A stretch of DNA of 64,000 nucleotides from Paenibacillus sp. FSL R7-0345 (GTDB taxonomy: Bacteria; Bacillota; Bacilli; Paenibacillales; Paenibacillaceae). The notes under the pieces were generated by a model. That model searched no databases. It worked only from the letters and a program-made list of their open reading frames with translations, and had not been told where the DNA came from. A program made the position numbers and the translations under genes. The stretch spans positions 4,818,501 through 4,882,500 of the forward strand of contig NZ_CP152002.1 in the NCBI RefSeq assembly GCF_038595055.1. Direction: 5' to 3'. Below, piece after piece: positions 8,216 to 16,497 of the stretch. Positions within the stretch are counted from its first letter, which is position 1; every line of letters begins with the position of its first letter.

Positions 8216-9616
8216 ATGTTTTTAAACGACGATTTTTTATTGACCACCGAACCTGCCCGGCAGCTCTTTCATGAATATGCAGCCAAGATGCCGATTATCG
8301 ACTACCACTGTCATCTTGATCCGCGTGAAATCTATGAAGACCAGCCGTTCAAGAACCTGACTGCAGCCTGGCTGTACGGCGATCACTACAAATGGCGGCT
8401 GATGCGCGCGAACGGCATACCGGAATCGCATATTACCGGCGATGCATCGGATTACGACAAGTTTCTGGCCTGGGCCAGAACGTTGCCGAAGGCGGTAGGC
8501 AACCCGCTTTATAGCTGGACCCACCTGGAGCTGCGCCGCTTCTTCGGCATCAATGAGCCGCTGAACGAGCAGACAGCACCGGCGATCTGGGAAGAGGTTA
8601 ACCGCAAGCTGGCACAGCCGGAATTCACCCGCCGCGGACTGATCCGCAGCTCCCGTGTTAAAACAATCTGCACTACCGATGATCCGGCCGATTCGCTGGA
8701 ATATCACCAGCTGCTGAAAGAAAACGAGAAGGAATTCAGCGTGTTCCCTACCTTCCGTCCTGATAAGGCGCTGAACATTGATGCACCGGGCTTCTCGGTA
8801 TGGATTGCAGCACTGGAAAAGGCTGCCGGACTGCCGGTAACCAGCTATGCTGAGCTGCTCGAAGCACTGAAGAACCGCGTGGATTTCTTCCATGAAAATG
8901 GCTGCCGCCTGTCTGACCATGCGCTGGATGTCCTGCGCTACCGGGCCGGCACGGATGCTGATGCACAAGCTGTCTTTGCAAAGCGTCTTGAAGGTGGCGA
9001 GCTGACAGCCGAAGAGGTTACACTCTATCGTACGGAGCTGCTCACCAAGCTCATCGGCTTCTATCATGACAATAACTGGACGATGCAGCTGCATATCCAT
9101 GCTTACCGCAACAATAACACGCCAATGTTCCAGAAGCTGGGTCCGGATACCGGCTATGACGGCATTAATGACCTGTCCATCACAGAAAGCCTGTCCAGTC
9201 TGCTTGACCGGGCGGAATGCGGTTCAGGTCTGCCGAAGACCATCCTCTATTCGCTGAATGCGAAGGATTACCCGGCGCTGCTGGCTTTGATGGGCTGCTA
9301 TCAAAAGGATACTGTCGGCAAAATGCAGCTCGGCTCCGGCTGGTGGTACAACGACACCCGAAACGGCATGCGCGAGCAGCTGACCCTGCTGGCTGACAAC
9401 AGCCTGCTGGGCAACTTTGTCGGCATGCTGACCGACTCCCGCAGCTTCCTCTCCTATACCCGCCACGAGTATTTCCGCCGCGTGCTGTGCGGACTGCTCG
9501 GCGAGCTTGTAGAGCGCGGCGAAGCACCGGATGATACAGCGCTGCTCGGACAGCTGGTTCAGGATATCTCCTATAACAATGCCGCCGGATATTTCGGCTT
9601 CCCGGCTGCGGAATAA
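8216..9616 (+). CDS. uxaC: Glucuronate/galacturonate isomerase
   Basis: 466 residues, the usual length for UxaC, an amidohydrolase-superfamily isomerase that converts D-galacturonate to D-tagaturonate and D-glucuronate to D-fructuronate. The N-terminus MPIIDYHCHLDPREIYED holds the HxH metal motif; MQLHIHAYRNNN and the late LGSGWWYNDTRNG are further family signatures. The ATG follows AAAGGGAG. It is tightly placed between uxaA (37 bp) and an esterase (17 bp), indicating one operon that catalyses uronate isomerisation, reduction and dehydration. Confidence 0.95.
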   Translation: MFLNDDFLLTTEPARQLFHEYAAKMPIIDYHCHLDPREIYEDQPFKNLTAAWLYGDHYKWRLMRANGIPESHITGDASDYDKFLAWARTLPKAVGNPLYSWTHLELRRFFGINEPLNEQTAPAIWEEVNRKLAQPEFTRRGLIRSSRVKTICTTDDPADSLEYHQLLKENEKEFSVFPTFRPDKALNIDAPGFSVWIAALEKAAGLPVTSYAELLEALKNRVDFFHENGCRLSDHALDVLRYRAGTDADAQAVFAKRLEGGELTAEEVTLYRTELLTKLIGFYHDNNWTMQLHIHAYRNNNTPMFQKLGPDTGYDGINDLSITESLSSLLDRAECGSGLPKTILYSLNAKDYPALLALMGCYQKDTVGKMQLGSGWWYNDTRNGMREQLTLLADNSLLGNFVGMLTDSRSFLSYTRHEYFRRVLCGLLGELVERGEAPDDTALLGQLVQDISYNNAAGYFGFPAAE

Positions 9617-9633
9617 GGTAAGGGGGAGCAAGC

Positions 9634-10401
9634 ATGCTGCATGTATGTCTTGACAGGGATGGAGCTGTGCCGGAGAATTCCGGCGCCTCCATCCTTTCCC
9701 TTTATCCGCTTCCGGTTCAGGAGGCGCGGCCGTTTATCCTCGTTCTGCCCGGCGGCGGCTATCATCATCTGGCTCAGCATGAGGGCGAGCCTGTCGCCTT
9801 ATGGCTGAATAGCCTCGGCATTCATGCCGGCGTGTTGAAGTACGTGACTCAGGACATTGAACCGGCTTCACTGATCAAGGATGTGGAGGAGGCACTGGCC
9901 TGGGTGCGGGAAACGCCCAAGGATTGGAGCGTCCGGCCCGGGCATGTCGGGCTCACCGGCTTCTCGGCGGGCGGTCATCTCGCAGCCATAACGGCAGTTA
10001 CGGCTGCCCCGGACCGTAAACCCGACTTGCTGATTCTGGGATACCCGGTCATTACCTTTGAAGAGCCTTATGCCCATATGGGCAGCCGCGGGAATATGCT
10101 GGGGACAAATCCAAGCGAAGCGGAGATCGCGGCCCATTCTGCTGACAGGCAGGTTAACGCGTATAGCCCGCCTGCGTTCATCTGGACCACTGCGGACGAT
10201 GCCAGTGTGCCTGTGGAGAACAGCCTGAAATTTGCCGCGGCCCTGTCCGGCGCAGGAGTTCCGTTTGAGCTGCATATCTTTGAAGAGGGCCGCCACGGGC
10301 TCGGCCTATCCCCTGAGAATGCGGAATGCCGGCAGTGGCTGAAGCTCTGCGAGGTCTGGCTCGGTAAACACCATTTTGTAACTGATAAGGAGGAAGCCTG
10401 A
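9634..10401 (+). CDS. Alpha/beta-hydrolase, acetyl-esterase type
   Basis: 255 residues. The alpha/beta-hydrolase fold shows an oxyanion loop LPGGGYHHLAQHEG at about 34-47, a nucleophile elbow GFSAGG at about 109-114, an Asp region WTTADDASVP and a C-terminal His in EEGRHGLG. This is the pattern of BD-FAE/acetylxylan esterase-like enzymes. There is no signal peptide. It starts 17 bp after uxaC, and the next gene follows 1 bp after its stop. I infer that it deacetylates imported pectic or xylan fragments in the cytosol; the actual ester is unknown. Confidence 0.85.
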   Translation: MLHVCLDRDGAVPENSGASILSLYPLPVQEARPFILVLPGGGYHHLAQHEGEPVALWLNSLGIHAGVLKYVTQDIEPASLIKDVEEALAWVRETPKDWSVRPGHVGLTGFSAGGHLAAITAVTAAPDRKPDLLILGYPVITFEEPYAHMGSRGNMLGTNPSEAEIAAHSADRQVNAYSPPAFIWTTADDASVPVENSLKFAAALSGAGVPFELHIFEEGRHGLGLSPENAECRQWLKLCEVWLGKHHFVTDKEEA

Positions 10402-10402
10402 T

Positions 10403-11092
10403 ATGCCGACACTATACATTGCCGGTGACTCCACTGCCGCCCTGAAGGGGGCGGAAGCCAAGCCGATGGCCGGCTGGGGAGAGTATCTGGACACACACTT
10501 CAGCACGGAAGTCATTATCGACAACCGTGCGATCAACGGGCGGAGCACCAAATCCTTTCTTAATGAGGGCCGGCTGGCCGATATCGAAAAGGATTTCCAG
10601 CCCGGTGATTATCTGCTGATCCAGTTCGGGCATAATGACGAAAAGCATGAAGATCCTTTGCGTTATACCGATCCCGATAACGGGTACAGGCACAACCTGC
10701 GGCTGTATATCGAGTCTGCCCGCAGCAGAGGTGGCTCGCCGGTGCTTCTGACCTCTGTCAGCCGCCGCCGGTTCACTTCAGACGGTGAACCCGATCCGCT
10801 GGCTGTAGGCGCTTATCCGGCGGCCATGCGTGCCGTTGCAGAGGAGACGGGTACGCCGCTGCTTGATATTTTTGCTGCTTCCCAGCAGCTGTACCGCAAG
10901 CTGGGGATCGACGGCTCTCAGCATCTGCTGATGCATCTGCCGCCGGGGCAGCACCCCAATTATCCGGACGGCGTCACGGATGACACGCACTTCAGCAACG
11001 AAGGCGCCAAGCGGATCGCCGCGCTTGTAGCCGTGGCCATCCGGCAGTGCCCGGCTTTAGCGGAGCTGCACCCTTACCTGCATAAGAAGTAG
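10403..11092 (+). CDS. SGNH/GDSL hydrolase, rhamnogalacturonan acetylesterase-like
   Basis: 229 residues with all four SGNH blocks: GDST at residues 8-11, INGRST with the conserved Gly and Asn, QFGHND and a C-terminal DDTHFSNEG giving the Asp/His pair. This is the rhamnogalacturonan acetylesterase branch (YesT/RhgT type). No signal peptide is seen, so it probably acts on imported oligosaccharides. It starts 1 bp after the esterase gene with AAGGAGG in that gene's end. With the preceding esterase it suggests acetylated pectin as the substrate of this locus. Confidence 0.87.
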   Translation: MPTLYIAGDSTAALKGAEAKPMAGWGEYLDTHFSTEVIIDNRAINGRSTKSFLNEGRLADIEKDFQPGDYLLIQFGHNDEKHEDPLRYTDPDNGYRHNLRLYIESARSRGGSPVLLTSVSRRRFTSDGEPDPLAVGAYPAAMRAVAEETGTPLLDIFAASQQLYRKLGIDGSQHLLMHLPPGQHPNYPDGVTDDTHFSNEGAKRIAALVAVAIRQCPALAELHPYLHKK

Positions 11093-11128
11093 GCTATATT
11101 ACCTAAACCTACAAGGAGGCCACCTGTA

Positions 11129-11971
11129 ATGAACGTACCGCTTCATCTCGGCATCCGTGCCCACGACTTTCCCGGTCACTCCCTGCCGGAGCTGATCGCG
11201 AAGCTGAAGCACTACCGGTTTAGCCACATTCAGCTGGCTGTGCGCAAATCTTTTCCGGCCAGTGTACCTTCGCTGTCCTCGCTCAGCCCCGGAACAGCTG
11301 TCTATTACGGCGAAAGCTTCCGCCAGGCCGGCATCAAAATCGCCGTGCTCGGCTGCTATGTCAACATCATTGATCCTGATCCAGACAAACGGACACAGGC
11401 ACTGCAGGATTTCAGTACCCATCTGCGGCTGGCCAGGGACTTTGGGGCAAGTCTGGTCGGTACGGAAACAGGCAGCGTCGGCAATGGCTATACTCCGGAC
11501 AATTTTACCGAGGAGGCCTTTCAGGAAGTCGTTAATTCAGTAAAATGGATGGTTGCGGAAGCTGAACGGTTTGGCGTTACTGTAGGCATCGAAGCCGGCC
11601 AGAACCATCCGCTGCATAGTGTCAGGCTGACAAAACGGCTGCTGGAGCTCGTTCCGTCGAACAACCTGCAGATTATTCTGGATTGCGCAAATCTCATGTC
11701 ACCGGACAATTACCGGCAGCAGGAGAAGGTTATTGCAGAAGCGCTGGAGCAGCTGGGCGAACGGATCGCGGTCATCCACCTGAAGGATTTTACTGTAGAA
11801 GACGGTAAAATCGTCATCGTTCCTGTCGGCCAGGGACAGCTGCATTTTGCACCGATTTTGCAATATATGAAATACAAGCGCCCTCATATTCAGGGTCTGC
11901 TGGAAAGCACAACAGAGCCCTTTTTACAGGAAAGTGTGGATTTTCTGCACCGCCTGTACAATGAAGTGTGA
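11129..11971 (+). CDS. TIM-barrel sugar phosphate isomerase/epimerase family protein
   Basis: 280 residues of the xylose-isomerase-like (AP endonuclease 2) barrel family. Metal-site motifs include VTVGIEAGQNHPLHS, IILDCANLMSP and AVIHLKDF, placing Glu, Asp and His ligands on successive strands, plus a late GLLEST. The start ATG at 11129 follows AAGGAGG. It is the last gene of the uxa run and ends just before a strong terminator. The exact sugar is unknown; a keto-aldose or epimerase step on a pectin-derived sugar is an inference. Confidence 0.78.
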   Translation: MNVPLHLGIRAHDFPGHSLPELIAKLKHYRFSHIQLAVRKSFPASVPSLSSLSPGTAVYYGESFRQAGIKIAVLGCYVNIIDPDPDKRTQALQDFSTHLRLARDFGASLVGTETGSVGNGYTPDNFTEEAFQEVVNSVKWMVAEAERFGVTVGIEAGQNHPLHSVRLTKRLLELVPSNNLQIILDCANLMSPDNYRQQEKVIAEALEQLGERIAVIHLKDFTVEDGKIVIVPVGQGQLHFAPILQYMKYKRPHIQGLLESTTEPFLQESVDFLHRLYNEV

Positions 11972-11986
11972 GCATCGTTATTTCAG

Positions 11987-12012
11987 GCATCCGCAGCATG
12001 CGGATGCTTTTT
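11987..12012 (+). terminator. Rho-independent terminator of the uxa operon
   Basis: An 8-bp GC-rich stem GCATCCGC/GCGGATGC with a 5-nt loop is followed by five T, 15 bp after the isomerase stop. Confidence 0.88.
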
Positions 12013-12162
12013 GGCGTCAACTGCGCCGCTGTTATGTGCTCCCGGGGATTTTCATGTAAAATAGACGATGGAGCGCCGCTCCGCTTACATATGTTAGTCA
12101 GTCGAGATCATGGGTACATTAGTAGTTAGAGAGCTTTATTCATAAAAAGGATAGGTGAAACC

Positions 12163-14100
12163 ATGCATAATTTCGGATTCGCACGGGTCGCCGCAGCTTC
12201 CCCCGAGCTTCGCGTAGCAGACTGCGGGTTTAATGCGGTAAAAATGATTGAAATGATTAAGCAGGCAGACAGCCGGGAGGTAGAATACCTGGTGCTGCCT
12301 GAGCTAAGCATAACAGGATATACCTGTGCCGACCTGTTTCTGCAGCCCAAGCTGCAGGCTGAGGCCATCTCAGCCCTGCACCAGATTACAGCCGCAACAG
12401 CCGGCCTCAGCCTGATCGTCATCGCCGGCCTGCCTGTCGCCATCAAAGGGCGGCTGTTCAACTGCGCCGCCGTGCTGCAGCAGGGCAAGATCCTCGGTCT
12501 TGTGCCCAAGACTTACCTGCCCGGCTACAGCGAGTTCTATGAGCCGCGCTGGTTCGCAGCCGCCGAGGAGCTTGAAGTTACAGAGCTCAGGCTGGACGGT
12601 GTTACGGTGCCGATCGGCAATGATCTGATTTTTGCCAGCGAAAGTGACGGCAATCTGTCGTTTGGCGTAGAAATCTGCGAGGATCTGTGGGTACCGGTTC
12701 CGCCAAGCAGCCTGCTGGCCCAGGCCGGCGCCCTGCTGCTGTTCAACCCGTCCGCCAGCAACGAGCTGGTCGGCAAAGCCGATTACCGGCGTCAGCTGGT
12801 CTCCAGCCAGTCCGCCTCCTGTGTGGCGGCTTATGTCTACGCCGGCAGCAACACCGGCGAGTCCTCAACGGATGTCGTCTTCGGCGGCCATTCGCTGATT
12901 GCCGAGAACGGCCAGACGCTGGCCGAATCCGAGCGGTTCAGCCATGAGAGCCAGCTCATCATCGCTGATATTGATGTGCCGAGGCTGCAGTATTCCCGCT
13001 CGGTTATGGGCACATTCCGCGCCGGTAAGGGCGGACGTAACTTCCGTGAGATCCTGTTCGCCGATCCGGCGGTACAGCAGAAGGAGCGGGCGCTTGTACG
13101 CAAGATTGCCGTCAACCCGTTCGTTCCCGGCAACCCGCAGCAGCGGGATGAACGCTGCCAGGAAATCCTGTCGATTCAGACCTCCGGCCTGATGAAGCGC
13201 ATCCGCCACATTGGCACTAAGCAGGCTGTAATCGGCATCTCCGGCGGACTTGACTCTACGCTCGCCCTGCTCGTCGCGGTACGCGCAATGGAGCGTCTCG
13301 GCCGTCCGGCAAGCGATGTGCTGGCCGTAACGATGCCGGGCTTCGGCACGACGAACCGGACTTACGATAATGCGGTAGGCCTGATCAAGGCGCTCGGCGC
13401 TTCGATGAAGGTCGTTGACATTAAGGCAGCGTGCCTGCAGCATTTTGAAGATATCGGTCATGACAAGGATGTTCATGATTTAACTTATGAAAATGTGCAG
13501 GCCCGGGAACGCACGCAGATTCTGATGGATCTGGCCAACAAAAATGGCGGCATCGTCATCGGCACCGGCGACCTGTCCGAGCTCGCCCTAGGATGGTGCA
13601 CCTATAACGGTGACCATATGTCCATGTACAGTGTGAACTCCGGCATTCCGAAAACGCTGATTCAGTATGTTGTCGCCTGGTATGCCGACCATGAAGCAGA
13701 CGAGACGGTGAACAAGTTCCTGTACAGTATTATTGAGACAGGCATCAGCCCTGAGCTGCTGCCGCCATCGGCGACCGGAGAGATTGTCCAGCTGACCGAA
13801 AATATCCTCGGGCCGTACATTGTGCATGACTTCTTCCTCTACTATATGCTGCGGACAGGCGCTGCTCCGGGTAAAATGCTCTACCTGGCTCAGCAGGCCT
13901 TCGGCGAAGCTTATCCTAAAGAGCAGCTCAAAGCCTGGCTGAAGGTGTTCATCACCCGTTTCTTCACCCAGCAGTTTAAGCGTTCCTGCCTGCCGGACGG
14001 ACCGAAGGTCGGTACGGTGAGCCTCTCGCCGCGCGGCGACTGGCGGATGCCAAGCGATGCTTCCGCCGCGCTCTGGCTGCGTGAAGTGGACGAATTATAA
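12163..14100 (+). CDS. nadE: Glutamine-dependent NAD+ synthetase
   Basis: 645 residues, the long two-domain form. The N-terminal nitrilase-like glutaminase has the Glu-Lys-Cys triad at about E47 (LPELSITGY), K116 (LVPKTYLPGY) and C172 (EICEDLW). The C-terminal NAD synthetase has the PP-loop GISGGLDST at about residues 358-366 and GTGDLSELALGWCTYNGDH. It amidates nicotinate adenine dinucleotide to NAD+ using glutamine-derived ammonia. It is a single gene between two terminators. NAD salvage genes also occur at 53.5-56.2 kb in this window. Confidence 0.96.
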   Translation: MHNFGFARVAAASPELRVADCGFNAVKMIEMIKQADSREVEYLVLPELSITGYTCADLFLQPKLQAEAISALHQITAATAGLSLIVIAGLPVAIKGRLFNCAAVLQQGKILGLVPKTYLPGYSEFYEPRWFAAAEELEVTELRLDGVTVPIGNDLIFASESDGNLSFGVEICEDLWVPVPPSSLLAQAGALLLFNPSASNELVGKADYRRQLVSSQSASCVAAYVYAGSNTGESSTDVVFGGHSLIAENGQTLAESERFSHESQLIIADIDVPRLQYSRSVMGTFRAGKGGRNFREILFADPAVQQKERALVRKIAVNPFVPGNPQQRDERCQEILSIQTSGLMKRIRHIGTKQAVIGISGGLDSTLALLVAVRAMERLGRPASDVLAVTMPGFGTTNRTYDNAVGLIKALGASMKVVDIKAACLQHFEDIGHDKDVHDLTYENVQARERTQILMDLANKNGGIVIGTGDLSELALGWCTYNGDHMSMYSVNSGIPKTLIQYVVAWYADHEADETVNKFLYSIIETGISPELLPPSATGEIVQLTENILGPYIVHDFFLYYMLRTGAAPGKMLYLAQQAFGEAYPKEQLKAWLKVFITRFFTQQFKRSCLPDGPKVGTVSLSPRGDWRMPSDASAALWLREVDEL

Positions 14101-14120
14101 GCCGCACCCTGCCGAATAAT

Positions 14121-14167
14121 AGCTGTATCCTCATCAGTCCAGGCTGGTGCGGGTACAGCTTTTTTTG
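14121..14167 (+). terminator. Rho-independent terminator of nadE
   Basis: A stem AGCTGTATCC/GGGTACAGCT (one mismatch) is followed by seven T, 20 bp after the nadE stop. Confidence 0.87.
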
Positions 14168-14191
14168 TCGTAAAAAAAATTAGTTAGGCTC

Positions 14192-14220
14192 TTGACGTAT
14201 TTTTGTGCAGATGATATATT
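14192..14220 (+). promoter_or_regulatory. Sigma-A promoter of the marR-MFS operon
   Basis: TTGACG (14192-14197) and TATATT (14215-14220) are separated by 17 bp, close to the sigma-A consensus. Transcription should begin near 14227, just before the 15-bp repeat array at 14231-14305. Confidence 0.75.
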
Positions 14221-14230
14221 GTTTCATGCT

Positions 14231-14305
14231 TTAATAATTAAGTTGTTAATTATTTATCGATTAATTATTTCTCGGTTAATTATTAAAACTTTAATTTAGT
14301 AAACC
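14231..14305. repeat. Five 15-bp tandem repeats, probable MarR operator array
   Basis: Five consecutive 15-mers begin at 14231, 14246, 14261, 14276 and 14291. All start TTAAT; the middle three share TTAATTATT and the first contains the palindrome TTAATAATTAA. The array fills the predicted leader between the promoter and the marR ribosome site. AT-rich inverted motifs are typical MarR-family targets, so autorepression is likely; this is an inference. Confidence 0.82.
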
Positions 14306-14344
14306 ATTTACGTATTTTCAGATGATTGCCCGGGAGGTGAAGCA

Positions 14345-14779
14345 TTGACAGATCAGGAGCGTGACCGGTATTTTGAATTCCCGATTCTTTTCAAGACCTT
14401 TCTGAAGGGACTGGGCCAGCAGTGGACCAAACAAGGCTTTCCGATCAACCAGACCCAGTTCAAGGCGCTGCAAACCTTATCCAAGGAAGGTCCCATGATG
14501 GTCTCACAGCTGGCCGCTGCGCTCGATTTGACACCTGCCGCCGTTACCGGAATTACGGATCAGCTGCTTACTGAAGGATATATCCAGAAGGAGCGCGCCG
14601 CCGGAGACCGCCGGGCAGTCAAGATTACCCTTACCGCTGAAGGAACAGACCTTATTGCAAAGACGCAAAAGCAGCTGGGTGAGGTTATGCATTCTTATTT
14701 CAGCATTTTGCCTGAAGAAGACATGGAGCATTTGAGAAGAATTTTCGGAGTATTAATTAAGGAATTAGACAAAAAATAA
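14345..14779 (+). CDS. MarR family transcriptional regulator
   Basis: 144 residues with a full MarR winged helix: MVSQLAAALDLTPAAVTGIT recognition region, then the wing YIQKERAAGDRRAVKITLTA with the conserved DRR. The start is TTG at 14345 behind GGGAGGTGA; the next codons fit the family start. The downstream MFS pump begins within 25 bp, so the pair forms a classic repressor-pump operon. The repressor is probably released by the pump's substrate or a phenolic compound. Confidence 0.92.
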   Translation: MTDQERDRYFEFPILFKTFLKGLGQQWTKQGFPINQTQFKALQTLSKEGPMMVSQLAAALDLTPAAVTGITDQLLTEGYIQKERAAGDRRAVKITLTAEGTDLIAKTQKQLGEVMHSYFSILPEEDMEHLRRIFGVLIKELDKK

Positions 14780-14802
14780 AAGTGACGGTGAAGAAACCAA
14801 CT

Positions 14803-16425
14803 ATGGAAAATTTAACAGACAAACGCAAGCTATCCATTATGATTGCCATCATGGCAGCCATGCTGTTTGCCGCGATCAACCAGACGATTACCAGCACGGC
14901 GATGCCGCGCATCATCTCCATTCTTGACGGTATGGACTACTATACCTGGACCATTAATATTTACCTGCTCACCTCGACGATTGCCACCGTGCTTGTCGGT
15001 AAGCTCTCAGACATGTTCGGACGCAAGCCTTTCCTGCTGGCCGGGATTTTGCTCTTTATGGTCGGCGCCTTTTTAACAGGTACCTCCGATAATGTCTACC
15101 AGTTCATCACTTACCGCGGGATCCAGGGGATCGGCGCCGGTATTATCCAGTCTACTGCGTTTACCGCTGTAGGTGACTTGTTCCCTCCGCGTGAGCGCGG
15201 CAAATGGATGGGCCTGATGACCGCAGTCTTCGGCTTCTCCAGCGTACTTGGACCGACACTTGGCGGTTATCTGATTGACCATCTTGACTGGCACTGGCTG
15301 TTCTGGATCTTCCTGCCGCTTGGTTTTGTGGCTTTCGCGATGATCCTGGCCCTGTTTCCAAAGGCACAACGCGGAACGTCGACCAGTATCGACTACCTCG
15401 GCTCTCTGTTTATGACAACAACTATTGTACCGCTGCTGCTCGCTTTTTCGTGGGCGGGTACGGAATACGATTGGGGCTCCGTCCAGATTCTCGGCCTCCT
15501 GGCTGTAACTGTAGTATCGGCACTCATCTTTATCTTTGTTGAAACCAAAGCCAAGAACCCGATCCTGCCGCTTCACCTGTTCAAAAACAGCGTAGTTACG
15601 ATCTCCAACCTGATCGGCTTCCTGATGAACTTCGGTATGATGGGCGCGATGATCTACCTGTCCTTCTTTGTACAGGGTGTACTTGGCATTTCGGCAACTT
15701 ATGCAGGTTACGTTACTATGCCGATGTCGATTGTAATGGTCGTAGCAAGTGCCCTGACCGGCCAGATGATTGCCAAAAAGGGTAAATACAAACGTTTCGC
15801 CCTGATCGGTGTACCGATCATGGTTGCCGGTATGGCGATCATGGTATTCATGAACAACGTGCCGATGGCCGTTCTCAGTATGATCGTATTCGGCCTGGGT
15901 CTTGGCCTGGGGATGCCTGTCTTCTCGCTGGCTACCCAGAATGCGGTGTCCCACACCGAGCTTGGCGCAGTTACCGCATCTACCCAGCTGTTCCGTAACC
16001 TTGGCGGTACAATCGGTATCGCTGTTATGGGTACCGTAATGTCGAACAATCTGACCAAGCACCTGAAAGAAGCACTGACCTCTTCGTCAGCACCGGACTT
16101 CAGTAAGCTTGATCCGACCGTAGCACAGCAAATGACTGCCTTTGCCAACCCGCAGGCGCTGATGAACAAGCCGCTGCTGGAGCAGACGCAAGCCGGTCTG
16201 CCTGCTGATGTTCAGCCCATCTTCGCACAGATGATTGACAGCATCCGTGATGCACTGGGCCAGACCTTATCCACCGTGTTCCTTACAGGAACCATCGTTT
16301 TGTGTCTTGCTTTCGTGCTTGTCTTCTTCCTGAAGGAGCTGCCGCTGCGTTCCTCGAACAAGGCGCCTGCTAATGCAGAAGCTCAGACTGATGCTGTGGA
16401 TACTAAGAAATTAGCTGTGGAATAA
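14803..16425 (+). CDS. MFS multidrug exporter, DHA2 (14-TM) family
   Basis: About 540 residues with around 14 predicted membrane helices, matching EmrB/QacA-type H+ antiporters. Motif A is GKLSDMFGRKPFLLAG after helix 2, motif C is GFSSVLGPTLGGYLIDH in helix 5, and the Gln-Thr pair sits in the first helix (AAINQTITSTAMPRI). The ATG at 14803 follows an ACGGTGA site; a GTG at 14782 directly after the marR stop is an alternative adding seven residues. It is presumably controlled by the MarR protein encoded just upstream. The substrate is unknown. Confidence 0.9.
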   Translation: MENLTDKRKLSIMIAIMAAMLFAAINQTITSTAMPRIISILDGMDYYTWTINIYLLTSTIATVLVGKLSDMFGRKPFLLAGILLFMVGAFLTGTSDNVYQFITYRGIQGIGAGIIQSTAFTAVGDLFPPRERGKWMGLMTAVFGFSSVLGPTLGGYLIDHLDWHWLFWIFLPLGFVAFAMILALFPKAQRGTSTSIDYLGSLFMTTTIVPLLLAFSWAGTEYDWGSVQILGLLAVTVVSALIFIFVETKAKNPILPLHLFKNSVVTISNLIGFLMNFGMMGAMIYLSFFVQGVLGISATYAGYVTMPMSIVMVVASALTGQMIAKKGKYKRFALIGVPIMVAGMAIMVFMNNVPMAVLSMIVFGLGLGLGMPVFSLATQNAVSHTELGAVTASTQLFRNLGGTIGIAVMGTVMSNNLTKHLKEALTSSSAPDFSKLDPTVAQQMTAFANPQALMNKPLLEQTQAGLPADVQPIFAQMIDSIRDALGQTLSTVFLTGTIVLCLAFVLVFFLKELPLRSSNKAPANAEAQTDAVDTKKLAVE

Positions 16426-16443
16426 ATCCCGGCTTACAACAAT

Positions 16444-16485
16444 AAAAGGGCAATCCGTTGGTCACTGACCACGGATTGCCCTTTT
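16444..16485. terminator. Bidirectional terminator between convergent genes
   Basis: A 15-bp perfect stem (AAAAGGGCAATCCGT with its complement) with A-run and T-run on either side lies between the MFS gene and the convergent hydrolase gene. Confidence 0.92.
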
Positions 16486-16497
16486 GTAGTATAAACC

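Noticed and set aside
14101..14344. Riboswitch in the leader of the marR operon
   Set aside because: The region is explained by a terminator, a promoter and a 15-bp repeat array; no conserved RNA fold was recognised.
15073..16062. 329-codon open frame antisense to the MFS gene
   Set aside because: It has a Lys/Arg/His/Gln-rich composition typical of the reverse strand of a membrane protein gene and no start site.
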